Translations under genes and position numbers: made by a program
Notes under the pieces: generated by a model
What the model saw: only the letters and a program-made list of their open reading frames with translations
What the model was told of the DNA's origin: nothing
Databases searched by the model: none
Part shown: positions 40,746 to 48,279 of the stretch, piece after piece
Numbering within the stretch: position 1 is the stretch's first letter
Layout: each line of letters begins with the position of its first letter
Assembly: GCF_004345645.1 (NCBI RefSeq)
Contig: NZ_SLWS01000016.1
Span: forward strand, 124,001 to 188,000
Source: Actinocrispum wychmicini
GTDB taxonomy: Bacteria; Actinomycetota; Actinomycetes; Mycobacteriales; Pseudonocardiaceae
Direction of reading: 5' to 3'
DNA: 64,000 nt

Positions 40746-41177
40746 ATGACTACCCACGTCGACGTCCCTGGAGGCCATCGGGGGACTTCGCACAGGCGCG
40801 CACATTCATTGCCGTCCGGGTCGCCTGCGGCGTTGTTGAAGCATGCCGAGTGCGGACTCCGTGCGGCCGAAGCAGAGGAGGAGCCAGCGGAACGGTTCAC
40901 CCAGGCATACATGTCCGCACTTCGGGCGGCCGCCGCGATGCTCGCGCACCGCGGCCGGCCACACCGCGGCCACGCCCGGCCCACCAGCGTGTGGACCCTG
41001 CTCCCGGCGGTCGCGCCGGAGCTGCGCGAATGGTCGGCGTTCTTCGCCGCCCACTCACGGACCCGCGCGGCCGTGCAGGCCGGCCGGATCCGGCTGGTCA
41101 CCAGCCGGTCCGCGGACGACCTCGTGCACCAGGCCGGCCAGTTCATCGGCCTGATCGCCCGGGTCGTCCCGGGGTGA
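40746..41177 (+). CDS. SAV_6107-family HEPN domain protein
   Basis: A 143-residue protein with AGGAGG in front of its ATG. The helical core (PAALLKHAECGLRAAEAEE, RFTQAYMSALRAAAAMLAHR, SVWTLLPAVAPELREWSAFFAAH) fits the HEPN fold. The C-terminal segment SRSADDLVHQAG contains an Arg-x6-His pair of the kind that forms the RNase site in HEPN toxins. The SAV_6107 family is actinobacterial and of unknown function. It is the first gene downstream of the LexA-controlled promoter and overlaps the next gene by 4 bases (GTGA). Confidence 0.88.
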   Translation: MTTHVDVPGGHRGTSHRRAHSLPSGSPAALLKHAECGLRAAEAEEEPAERFTQAYMSALRAAAAMLAHRGRPHRGHARPTSVWTLLPAVAPELREWSAFFAAHSRTRAAVQAGRIRLVTSRSADDLVHQAGQFIGLIARVVPG

Positions 41178-41932
41178 AGGCGTTAGTCGACTACGACCGC
41201 CTGCTGGACACGCTCGACATCGAGGCCACCGTGCTGGCCGAGACCGTCGACGATGCCCGGCCCGAGCTGCGGGTCCCACACGCACCAGGCCTGACCGTCG
41301 GGGAAACGGCCAGGCACGTGGGCAGCGTGTACCGGATGACACTGGAATGGATCCGCACGGGCGACTCACCGGCGTCGTGGCAACGCGAACCGGGCCCGTT
41401 GCAGTCCTTGCGTGACTTCGTCACCAGCGGAGCCCGCGCGCTGGTCGACGAACTGGCCAGACACGACCCGGCGGAGCCCTGCTCCACCTGGTGGGCGGCG
41501 GACTCGACATACGGGTTCTGGCGCCGCCGAGTAGCCCACGAGACAGCCATCCACCGCGGCGACGTCCAAGAGGCGGTCGGCCAACCAGTCGCCGACGTCG
41601 ACGACGACATCGCGGTCGACGGCGTGGACGAGATCCTCACCCTGTGGCTCGGCCACCGGCTGACCGTCCAGGGCGTGGTCGGCGCCAGGGACGGGTCGGT
41701 CGCGGTGACCACCGGCGACAACGCCTGGCTGGTCCGCATCACAACGGGCGGGATAGCGGCATGGCGCGTCCCGCTGACCGAGCTCGACCGCGCCGACGCG
41801 GTGGTCCACGGCCTTCCGCCAAAGGTCTACCGATGGCTGTGGGGCCGCCTGCCCGAAGGCGCGGTGCGGAAAGAAAGGAGTCCTGAGGCGATCAACCAGA
41901 TGTGGGCCTTGCTGAGAATGGCCACCCGCTAG
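41174..41932 (+). CDS. Mycothiol-dependent maleylpyruvate isomerase-type (DinB-fold) protein
   Basis: 252 residues from GTG 41174 in the GTGA overlap with the HEPN gene. The N-terminal DinB-like four-helix bundle carries metal ligands His in GETARHVGSVY and the HExxxH pair AHETAIHRGD. The C-terminal alpha/beta domain (VVGARDGSVAVTTGDNAWLVRITTGGIAAWRVP, then WLWGRLPEG) is the SCP2-like part. Such enzymes use mycothiol, the actinobacterial thiol, to transfer to or isomerise substrates. Coupled to an SOS-controlled gene, a thiol-based detoxification role after damage is possible. Confidence 0.85.
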   Translation: MKALVDYDRLLDTLDIEATVLAETVDDARPELRVPHAPGLTVGETARHVGSVYRMTLEWIRTGDSPASWQREPGPLQSLRDFVTSGARALVDELARHDPAEPCSTWWAADSTYGFWRRRVAHETAIHRGDVQEAVGQPVADVDDDIAVDGVDEILTLWLGHRLTVQGVVGARDGSVAVTTGDNAWLVRITTGGIAAWRVPLTELDRADAVVHGLPPKVYRWLWGRLPEGAVRKERSPEAINQMWALLRMATR

Positions 41933-41981
41933 TTCTGCGGGTTCTGCTTGTCCAGCGAATCGGGAACCAGCACTGGATCGT

Positions 41982-42020
41982 CGGGCGGCCGCGGTGTCCG
42001 TGCCGGACCGCGGCCGCCCG
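41982..42020 (+). terminator. Strong GC hairpin after the maleylpyruvate isomerase-type gene
   Basis: CGGGCGGCCGCGGT (41982-41995) and ACCGCGGCCGCCCG (42007-42020) form a perfect 14-bp stem with an 11-base loop, 50 bases after the stop codon. The right arm runs straight into the 14-bp tandem repeat. It likely ends the SOS-controlled operon. Confidence 0.7.
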
Positions 42021-42112
42021 GCTGTGCCTGCCCGGCTGTGCCTGCCCGGCTGTGCCTGCCCGGCTGTGCCTGCCCGGCTGTGCCTGCCCGGCTGTGCCTG
42101 CCCGGCTGTGCC
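42017..42112. repeat. 14-bp tandem repeat, about 6.9 copies
   Basis: The unit CCCGGCTGTGCCTG occurs six times without a change (42017-42100), followed by 12 bases of a seventh copy. It fills the gap between two genes, from the terminator hairpin to 38 bases before the VOC start codon. The unit is not a multiple of three, so it is not a coding repeat. Perfect copies suggest recent slippage and copy-number variation between strains. Confidence 0.97.
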
Positions 42113-42150
42113 GGTCCTTTTTGTCGGTGGCTGCCGCTAACGTGCCTGGC

Positions 42151-42891
42151 ATGGCCACTCGACTCGTCAACATCGTCATCGCCGCCACCGACCTGCCCGG
42201 ACTCGCCAGGTTCTGGTCGGCGTTGTTGGGCTGGCCGATCGCGCGCGAGGCACCGGACGAGGTCGAGGTCAGCGCGCCCGCGGACCAGGGCTGGCCACTG
42301 GACCTGTCGTTCGACCTCGCCCCCACGGCCAAGAGCGGCCAGAACCGGATCCACCTGGATCTGGCCAGCGCGTCAGCGGCGGACCAGGCCGCGATCGTCG
42401 AGCGAGCCCGGGATCTCGGCGCCCGGTCCGTTGACATCGGTCAGCGTGATGTGCCCTGGGAGGTGATGGCCGACCCGGAGGGCAACGAGTTCTGTGTTCT
42501 TGAACCACGCGAGGACTATCAGAACTCGGGTGCGCTCGCCGCGGTGGTCGTCGAGGCCCCGGATCCCGTCGCACTGGCCGGTTTCTGGAGCGTGGCGACC
42601 GGGTGGAGCGTCGGCAAGAAGGTCATTGTGCCGGAGGGCGACTTCGTTGGCCTGGTGCCGTCGAACGGGCGCGGTCCGTGGCTGGAGTTCCTGCCGGAAC
42701 ACGGCCCGAAGACCGTCCAGAACCGTCTGCATCTGGACGTGGCGCCGTACCCGGGGGACTCCCAGGAAGCCGCGGTGGATCGGCTGATGGCCTTGGGGTC
42801 GCGACGGGCCGATATCGGGCAAGGGAACGTCCCTTGGGAGGTGATGGTCGATCCGGCGGATAATGAATACTGCATCCTGACTACACGCTGA
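42151..42891 (+). CDS. Two-domain VOC (glyoxalase/bleomycin-resistance) family protein
   Basis: 246 residues from ATG 42151 made of two similar halves of about 120 residues. Each half has the beta-alpha-beta-beta-beta units: VNIVIAATDLPGLARFWSALLGW ... NRIHLDL ... VMADPEGNEFCVL, and VVVEAPDPVALAGFWSVATGW ... NRLHLDVAP ... VMVDPADNEYCILTT. Each half has the putative metal His in IHLDL/LHLDV and an acidic residue near the end. The VOC fold covers glyoxalases, dioxygenases and drug-binding proteins, and substrate cannot be told. Its promoter region overlaps the tandem repeat. Confidence 0.9.
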   Translation: MATRLVNIVIAATDLPGLARFWSALLGWPIAREAPDEVEVSAPADQGWPLDLSFDLAPTAKSGQNRIHLDLASASAADQAAIVERARDLGARSVDIGQRDVPWEVMADPEGNEFCVLEPREDYQNSGALAAVVVEAPDPVALAGFWSVATGWSVGKKVIVPEGDFVGLVPSNGRGPWLEFLPEHGPKTVQNRLHLDVAPYPGDSQEAAVDRLMALGSRRADIGQGNVPWEVMVDPADNEYCILTTR

Positions 42892-42909
42892 TTCCTCGCT
42901 GTGACCGAA

Positions 42910-42955
42910 GATGATCCTACGTGTGGTTGACGCACACATAGGATGATCCTTCGTG
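42910..42955. promoter_or_regulatory. Dyad and direct repeats in the MFS transporter promoter
   Basis: GATGATCCTACGTGTG (42910-42925) and CACACATAGGATGATC (42933-42948) are 16-base arms of an inverted repeat with two mismatches. In addition GATGATCCTACGTG (42910-42923) recurs at 42942-42955 with one change. The site lies 26-71 bases before the MFS start codon. It looks like a repressor or activator operator, possibly GntR-type. Confidence 0.55.
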
Positions 42956-42980
42956 CGACGGTTGAGGTAAGGCGGCGACG

Positions 42981-44180
42981 ATGAGTGCTGTGGCGGTGTC
43001 GGGCACCGGCGTAGTGACCGCGCGGCGAGCGTTGCTCATTGCCGGAATCCTGTTGGTGGCGGCGAACCTGCGCGGCGCGATCACCTCGGTCGGGCCGTTG
43101 CTGGAGACGATCCGCCGCGACGAGGGCATGTCCGCCGGCCAGGCGGGGTTGCTCAGCGCGTTACCGTTGCTCACTTTCGCGGTGTTCTCCCCACAGGTGC
43201 CGCGGCTGGCGCGCAGGGTCGGCATGGAGCGGTCGCTGTGGCTGGCCATGGTGACCCTGACAGCGGGGATCCTGCTGCGCTCGGTGCCGGTGACCGGTCT
43301 GCTCTGGCTGGGCACTGTCCTGTTGGGAATGTCGATAGCGGTCGGCAACGTGCTGCTGCCCGCGCTGCTCAAACGCGACTTCCCGGACCGCGTGGCACCG
43401 ATGACCAGCCTGTACTCCGTGACCATGGGGCTGGTCGGCGCGCTCGTCAGTGGGTTCGCGGTACCCCTGGCCGGCACCCTGTCCGGCGGCTGGCGGATGG
43501 CCCTCGGCTGCACCGCCGGGCTGGCGCTGGTCACGGTCGCGGTGTGGGGGCCGCAGGTGTTCCACCGTTCGTCGACACCGGTCAACGTGGTGACCCCGAG
43601 CGACACCGCACGCCGCACACCGTGGCGTTCGGCGTTGGCCTGGCAGGTGACCGCGTTCATGGGCCTGCAGTCGTTCGGGTTCTACATCGTGCTCGCCTGG
43701 TTCCCGACGATCCTGCACAGCCAAGGCGCGAGCGAGGAGAGCAGCGGTTGGCTGCTGCTCGTCCTGCAGGTGCTCGGGGTCTCGATGAGCGCGGTGATCC
43801 CGTTGGTGGCCAACAAACTGCCGGACCAACGTCTGCTGGCGGCCGGCGGCTCCCTGCTCAGTTTCACCGGCTACCTGGGATTGCTGCTCGCGCCCGGCCT
43901 GGCGGTGCTGTGGGTGGTCATCGTCGGTCTGGCCAGCGGCGTCTGCTTCGTGCTCGCCCTGCTCTTCTTCACCCTCCGGTCGGCCGACTCCTACAGCGCC
44001 GCGACACTGTCCGGGATGGCCCAGTCCTTCGGCTACCTCTTCGCGACCCTGGGCCCAGTCGTGTTCGGCGCCCTCCACGACGCGACGAACGGCTGGGTCG
44101 CCCCCATGATCATGCTGCTGGCCGCGGCCAGCGTGCAGTCCTGCTTCGGATTCGGTGCCGGCCGCAACCGCGTGGTCTGA
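42981..44180 (+). CDS. MFS transporter (CynX/NimT family)
   Basis: A 399-residue major facilitator with about 12 hydrophobic helices. The CynX/NimT pattern is seen in LLIAGILLVAANLRGAITSVGPLL and in the TM4-TM5 stretch GTVLLGMSIAVGNVLLPALLKRDFPDRVAPMTSLYSVTM. Members export or import cyanate, 2-nitroimidazole or other small polar compounds. The substrate here is unknown. There is no neighbouring cyanase gene. A dyad just upstream indicates specific regulation. Confidence 0.92.
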   Translation: MSAVAVSGTGVVTARRALLIAGILLVAANLRGAITSVGPLLETIRRDEGMSAGQAGLLSALPLLTFAVFSPQVPRLARRVGMERSLWLAMVTLTAGILLRSVPVTGLLWLGTVLLGMSIAVGNVLLPALLKRDFPDRVAPMTSLYSVTMGLVGALVSGFAVPLAGTLSGGWRMALGCTAGLALVTVAVWGPQVFHRSSTPVNVVTPSDTARRTPWRSALAWQVTAFMGLQSFGFYIVLAWFPTILHSQGASEESSGWLLLVLQVLGVSMSAVIPLVANKLPDQRLLAAGGSLLSFTGYLGLLLAPGLAVLWVVIVGLASGVCFVLALLFFTLRSADSYSAATLSGMAQSFGYLFATLGPVVFGALHDATNGWVAPMIMLLAAASVQSCFGFGAGRNRVV

Positions 44181-44347
44181 ACCCACGATCCCGACAGCGA
44201 AACCCAAGCACCAAATCCCCCAACGCCAACCCACAACACGACGTCACCCGGCCGATGGCGCCAACACCCGCCCGGTCGCGATCCCCGTTCCGATGACTCG
44301 GCTCGTCGCACCGGCCGCCTGCCTTGCCGCGTCCTGTTTCCGTCTCC

Positions 44348-44367
44348 GGCCGGTCTCCTAACCGGCC
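44348..44367. terminator. Hairpin at the 3' end of the deformylase gene
   Basis: GGCCGGT (44348-44354) and ACCGGCC (44361-44367) form a 7-bp stem with a 6-base loop, overlapping the stop codon of the minus-strand deformylase gene. The rest of the 177-base gap to the MFS gene shows nothing else I can support. Confidence 0.4.
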
Positions 44368-44867
44368 TCGCCGCGCCAGAACCACTCCGAGTTGCGAGCC
44401 TGCCGCATGGCCTCCTTGCGCACGTCGGGTTCGAGCCGGTCCAGGTAGAGCATGCCGTTGAGATGATCCGTCTCGTGCTGGAGGCACCGGGCCAGTTCCT
44501 TGGTGCCGGTCACCGAGATCGGTTTGTTCCGTGTGTCGACACCTTTCACGGTCGCCTCGGCCGCGCGGACGGTCGGGAACCACAGGTCCGGCACGGACAA
44601 GCAGCCTTCTGGGCCGTCCTGGGTCTCGGTCGAGACGTCCACCAGTTCCGGGTTGACGACGTAACCGTGCAGCCCGCCGACGTTGTAGCTGAAAACACGC
44701 AGTCCGATGCCGATCTGGGGCGCGGCCAGACCGGCGCGGCCGGGGAGCAGGACGGTGTCCATCAGATCGTCCACCACGGCCCGCAGCCTGTGGTCGAACC
44801 GGATGACCGGGTCGGCGGCGGTGCTGAGCACCGGGTCGCCGAGATACCTCAACTCTCGGACGGCCAT
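44358..44867 (-). CDS. def: Peptide deformylase
   Basis: 169 residues with the three PDF motifs: GLAAPQIG (residues 46-53, GxGxAAxQ type), EGCLS (Cys metal ligand) and HETDH (HExxH-type). The enzyme removes the formyl group from nascent N-terminal Met using Fe2+ or Zn2+. The N-terminus (MAVRELRYLGDPVLSTAADPV) is standard. It overlaps the upstream ArsR-type gene by 19 bases. This may be an additional, regulated deformylase rather than the housekeeping copy, which actinomycetes often also carry. That is inferred from the context. Confidence 0.95.
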   Translation of the reverse strand: MAVRELRYLGDPVLSTAADPVIRFDHRLRAVVDDLMDTVLLPGRAGLAAPQIGIGLRVFSYNVGGLHGYVVNPELVDVSTETQDGPEGCLSVPDLWFPTVRAAEATVKGVDTRNKPISVTGTKELARCLQHETDHLNGMLYLDRLEPDVRKEAMRQARNSEWFWRGEAG

Positions 44868-45349
44868 GACGTCCTTTCCTCCACTGGCAGCAACGGGAAC
44901 AACCGCGCGACGGCGGCCACGGGTCGCGCGGTGGGAGTGGGTTCACGGGTGGCGTACTTGGCGAGCAGCGCGCGGATCTGGGCGCCCACCTCACTCAACT
45001 CCTTGGGGTCGAGGTACAGCACGGAACTGAAGGCCTCATCGGCGGCCCATTCCTCCGGCGCGGTGTGCTTCTGCTGCAGCCAGCGCCGGTAGCCCTCGTC
45101 CTCCAGTTCGCGAGCCAGCAGGCCGAGATCCGGACCTTCCGGCGCGCGGGTCAGACGCCACGGCCGGACTCGGCCGTCCGACGTGTCGACCTCCTCCACA
45201 TAGCCGTAGCGGGCGAGTTGGCGCAGGTGGAACGAACAAAGCCCGGAGCTGTGGCCGAGTTGCCTGGCTGCCTCGGTCGCGGTGACGGTGTCCCGCTCAC
45301 GCAGCAGATCGAGCAGTTCGCCGCGAATCGGGTGATCCGGTGGGGGCAC
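44849..45349 (-). CDS. ArsR-like winged-helix regulator
   Basis: 166 residues from GTG 45349; an ATG at 45394 would place the two operator palindromes inside the coding region, so the GTG is preferred. The winged HTH is LRERDTVTATEAARQLGHSSGLCSFHLRQLARYGYVEEVD. The C-terminal part (RRWLQQKHTAPEEWAADEAFSSVLYLDPKELSEVGAQIRALLAKY) matches a group of actinobacterial HTH_20 regulators that also accompany MFS genes. It is co-transcribed with def. It probably represses itself through the TTTGCAAA sites. Confidence 0.85.
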   Translation of the reverse strand: MPPPDHPIRGELLDLLRERDTVTATEAARQLGHSSGLCSFHLRQLARYGYVEEVDTSDGRVRPWRLTRAPEGPDLGLLARELEDEGYRRWLQQKHTAPEEWAADEAFSSVLYLDPKELSEVGAQIRALLAKYATREPTPTARPVAAVARLFPLLPVEERTSWPSES

Positions 45350-45374
45350 TTTGCAAAGTCTACGCTTTGCAAAG
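45349..45374. promoter_or_regulatory. Two perfect CTTTGCAAAG palindromes (autoregulatory operator)
   Basis: CTTTGCAAAG occurs at 45349-45358 and again at 45365-45374, with centres 16 bp apart. Both are perfect 10-bp palindromes in the divergent region between the ArsR-like gene and the GntR gene. The TTGCAA core is a known operator type for this HTH group. The first copy touches the GTG start, so a bound dimer would block initiation. Confidence 0.65.
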
Positions 45375-45423
45375 TCCGTTCGCCAGGGAACCATGGCTTG
45401 ACCTGGGTTGATAGGCTACTGAA

Positions 45424-46074
45424 ATGCAATATATTGGCCGGCTGGACCGAGCGCTGCTGAGGGAACGGGCGCTCGGTGCCATCCGGCGTGCGATCGTCAC
45501 CGGCGAGCTGGCACCGGGCACGCCGGTGAAGGACATGGAGCTGGCGAGCCGCTTGGGCCTGTCGCGCACACCAGTGCGGGAGGCGTTGGCGACGCTGGTG
45601 GACGAAGGCCTGATCGAAACCAAGCCGCACAGCTATACCCGTGTCACGCCGCTCGACGCACGTGCGGTTCGTGACGCTTTGGAAGTCGTACAGACCTTGC
45701 ACGCGCTGGCCACGCGGCTCGCGGTCCCAATACTCACCGCGGAGCACGCGGACGAGATGCGAGCGGCGAACCTGAAGTTCGCGGCCGCGGTGGACAGCGG
45801 CGCCCTTGACGAGGCCATGACCTACGACGACGCGTTCCACGACGTTCTCGTGCGCGCCAGCGGAAACGGCGCGATCGCCGCGACCATCCGTCGATACACC
45901 CCGTTGCTGCACCGCGGCGAACGCATGTATTTCGGTTCCCCGTCCGGCCGCGACTCGGCGCCCATGCACGAACGGATCATCGCGGCGTGCGAAGCCGGCG
46001 AAGTGGACCGCGCGGCCGCGCTCGCCGAGGAGAACTGGGCCAACCTGGCCACCATTCTGGAGGAACAACCGTGA
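45424..46074 (+). CDS. GntR (FadR-type) regulator of the ACC deaminase gene
   Basis: A 216-residue protein. The N-terminal winged HTH is LRERALGAIRRAIVTGELAPGTPVKDMELASRLGLSRTPVREALATLVDEGLIE. The FCD-type all-helical ligand domain has metal-binding His residues (AEHADEMR, DDAFHDVLVRASGN, MHERIIAACEAGE). It overlaps acdS by 4 bases (GTGA), so it is almost certainly its regulator. A perfect palindrome, CAATATATTG, covers its own first codons (45427-45436), and TTGACC lies at 45398. Ligand would be ACC or a related amino acid. Confidence 0.92.
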   Translation: MQYIGRLDRALLRERALGAIRRAIVTGELAPGTPVKDMELASRLGLSRTPVREALATLVDEGLIETKPHSYTRVTPLDARAVRDALEVVQTLHALATRLAVPILTAEHADEMRAANLKFAAAVDSGALDEAMTYDDAFHDVLVRASGNGAIAATIRRYTPLLHRGERMYFGSPSGRDSAPMHERIIAACEAGEVDRAAALAEENWANLATILEEQP

Positions 46075-47072
46075 CCCTCAAGGATTTCGACCGCTACCCG
46101 CTGCTGTACGGGCCGTCGCCGCTGCACCCGCTTCTGCGGCTGACCGCACACCTTGGTGGCGCGCAGATCTGGGCGAAGCGCGAGGACAGCAACTCCCCAC
46201 TCGCTTTCGGCGGCAACAAGACCCGCAAGCTGGAGTACCTGATCGCGGACGCGCTCGCCCAAGGCTGCGACACCTTGGTGTCGATCGGTGGCGTGCAGTC
46301 CAACCACACCAGGCAGGTCGCCGCCGCGGCCGCGCGCGCCGGCCTGAAATGCGTGCTGGTACAGGAAACCTGGGTGGACTGGACCGACCCTGGGTACGAC
46401 CGGGTGGGCAACATCCAGCTCAGTCGCATGATGGGCGCGGACGTCCGGGTCGTCCAGTCCGAGTTCAGCATCGGGTTCAGGGAGTCGTGGCGGCGCGCGA
46501 TCCAGGACGTGGAGGACTCCGGCGGCAAGCCGTACCCGATTCCGGCCGGCGCGTCACTGCACCCGCTCGGTGGCCTCGGCTTCGCCGGCTGGGCCGAGGA
46601 GGTCCTGCACCAGGAGGAAGAGCTGGGCCTGTTCTTCGACACGATCGTGGTGTGCTCGGTGTCCGGCAGCACCCAGGCCGGTATGGTCGCCGGATTCGCC
46701 GGGCAGGACCGCCGGCGTCGGGTGATCGGCATCGACGGCTCGGCCAAGCCGGCGGAGACCCTCGAAGTGGTCCGTCAGGTCGCGAAGAACACCGCCGACC
46801 TCATCGGAACGACGGTCACCGACACCGACGTCGAACTGGATGACCGTTACCACGCCGGCACATACGGAATCCCGGACGACCAGACGGTCGAGGCCATGAA
46901 ACTCGCGGCCAGACTGGAGGCGATGGTCACCGACCCGGTCTATGAGGGAAAGTCCATGGCCGGCCTGATCGACCTGGTCGCGAACGGCGAGATAGCCCGC
47001 GACTCAACGGTCCTCTACGCCCACCTCGGCGGCCAGCCCGCCCTGAACGCCTACAGCGCCTTGGATTTCTGA
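46071..47072 (+). CDS. acdS: 1-aminocyclopropane-1-carboxylate (ACC) deaminase
   Basis: 333 residues from GTG 46071. A fold-type II PLP enzyme: the PLP lysine is Lys50 in FGGNKTRKLEYL, and GGVQSNHTRQVAA binds the phosphate/carboxylate. VCSVSGSTQAGMV is the phosphate cup. The residues that separate ACC deaminase from D-cysteine desulfhydrase are those of the deaminase: Glu in YEGKSM and Leu in LYAHLGG. It splits ACC into ammonia and 2-oxobutyrate. Bacteria use it as nitrogen source and to lower plant ethylene. The coupling to GntR supports induction by substrate. Confidence 0.93.
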   Translation: MTLKDFDRYPLLYGPSPLHPLLRLTAHLGGAQIWAKREDSNSPLAFGGNKTRKLEYLIADALAQGCDTLVSIGGVQSNHTRQVAAAAARAGLKCVLVQETWVDWTDPGYDRVGNIQLSRMMGADVRVVQSEFSIGFRESWRRAIQDVEDSGGKPYPIPAGASLHPLGGLGFAGWAEEVLHQEEELGLFFDTIVVCSVSGSTQAGMVAGFAGQDRRRRVIGIDGSAKPAETLEVVRQVAKNTADLIGTTVTDTDVELDDRYHAGTYGIPDDQTVEAMKLAARLEAMVTDPVYEGKSMAGLIDLVANGEIARDSTVLYAHLGGQPALNAYSALDF

Positions 47073-47078
47073 CAGTCG

Positions 47079-48263
47079 TCAGAGATCATCCCACGGGACA
47101 CCTGGATCGGCCAGGCGGTCCGGGTCGACGGTGTGGCCGGACCTGATCAGTGCCTTGATCGGGTCGACGACGTCCCAGATGTTCACGTTCATCCCTGCCA
47201 GCACGCGGTTGTCCTTGAGCCAGAAGGCGATGAACTCCCGCTTGGGCACGTCACCGCGGAACAGCACCCGGTCGTACCCGCGGATGTCGCCGACGTACTC
47301 CATGCCGAGGTCGTACTGGTCGGTGTAGAAGTACGGCAGTTCCTCGTACGCGGCGTCGCCGCCGAGCATCCCGGTCGCGGCCACGGCCGGCTGGTTGAGC
47401 GCGTTCGCCCAGTGCTCCACCCGGACTCGCTTGCCCAGCAACGGATGCAGCTGGTCGGCGATGTCGCCTGCGGCAAAGATGTCCGGGTCGGACGTGCGCA
47501 GCGCGGAGTCGACGAGCACGCCGTTGTCCAAGTCCAGCCCCGCGTCCTGGGCCAACGACACGTTCGGAGCGGCACCGATCCCGACCACCACGGCGTCGGC
47601 GTCGATCACAGTGCCGTCGGCGAGCCGAACACTGCCGGCCGTCACTTGGTCCACCCGCACCCCGAAGCGGAGGTCGACGCCGTTGGCGGTGTGCAGGTCG
47701 GCGAAGACCCGGGCGACCTCGGGGCCGATCGCCGCGAGCAACGGCAGCTCCGCGGCCTCGAGCACGGTGACCTCGACGCCGGCGGTCCGCGCCGCGGCGG
47801 TGACTTCCAAACCGATCCACCCCGCGCCGATCACGATCAACCGCTTGGCGACGGTGATGGCGGCCTTGATCCGTTCGGAGTCCTCTACCCGGCGCAGGTA
47901 CAGGGCGTCCTCGGCACCGGGAAGCTGGCGAGGACTGGAGCCGGTGGCCAGCAGCAGCTTGGTGTACCCGACCGACGTGCCGTCCGAAAGACGTACCTCG
48001 TGGGACGCGCGGTCGATGGCCGTCGCCGCGATCCCCACGCGCAGGTCGACGTCGTGGTCGGCGTACCAGCCCTTGTCGTGGACGAAAACGCTTTCCCGCT
48101 CCGCCTTGCCCATCAGATAGTCCTTGGACAGCGGCGGACGTTCGTACGGGCGGTTCGCTTCTTCGGCGAGTAGCACGATGTCGCCGTCAAAGCCTTGGTC
48201 GCGCAGGGCTTCGGCGCCTTTGGCCCCGGCCAGGCCGCCGCCGACGATGACGAAGGTGGTCAC
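47079..48263 (-). CDS. Ferredoxin/rubredoxin-type NAD(P)H reductase (FAD-dependent)
   Basis: 394 residues with two dinucleotide folds. The N-terminal FAD motif is VIVGGGLAGAKGAEALRDQG. The NAD motif is LIVIGAGWIGLEVTAAARTAGVEVTVLE. The second FAD contact is DIFAAGDIADQ. The C-terminal reductase domain closes with FWLKDNRVLAGMNVNIWDVVDP. The family transfers electrons from NAD(P)H to ferredoxin, rubredoxin or dioxygenase and P450 partners. No ferredoxin or P450 gene is in the window. It follows folE by 16 bp on the same strand. It converges on acdS with a 6-bp gap. Confidence 0.92.
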   Translation of the reverse strand: MTTFVIVGGGLAGAKGAEALRDQGFDGDIVLLAEEANRPYERPPLSKDYLMGKAERESVFVHDKGWYADHDVDLRVGIAATAIDRASHEVRLSDGTSVGYTKLLLATGSSPRQLPGAEDALYLRRVEDSERIKAAITVAKRLIVIGAGWIGLEVTAAARTAGVEVTVLEAAELPLLAAIGPEVARVFADLHTANGVDLRFGVRVDQVTAGSVRLADGTVIDADAVVVGIGAAPNVSLAQDAGLDLDNGVLVDSALRTSDPDIFAAGDIADQLHPLLGKRVRVEHWANALNQPAVAATGMLGGDAAYEELPYFYTDQYDLGMEYVGDIRGYDRVLFRGDVPKREFIAFWLKDNRVLAGMNVNIWDVVDPIKALIRSGHTVDPDRLADPGVPWDDL

Positions 48264-48279
48264 GGAAGCATCCTCTCAC

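Noticed and set aside
42017..42112. CRISPR-like or Cys-rich peptide-coding repeat
   Set aside because: The units are 14 bp, contiguous and without spacers, so not CRISPR. Translation gives Cys/Pro-rich peptides, but a 14-bp unit changes frame every copy and there is no ribosome site.
46071..47072. D-cysteine desulfhydrase
   Set aside because: The distinguishing Glu (YEGKSM) and Leu (YAHLGG context) are those of ACC deaminase.
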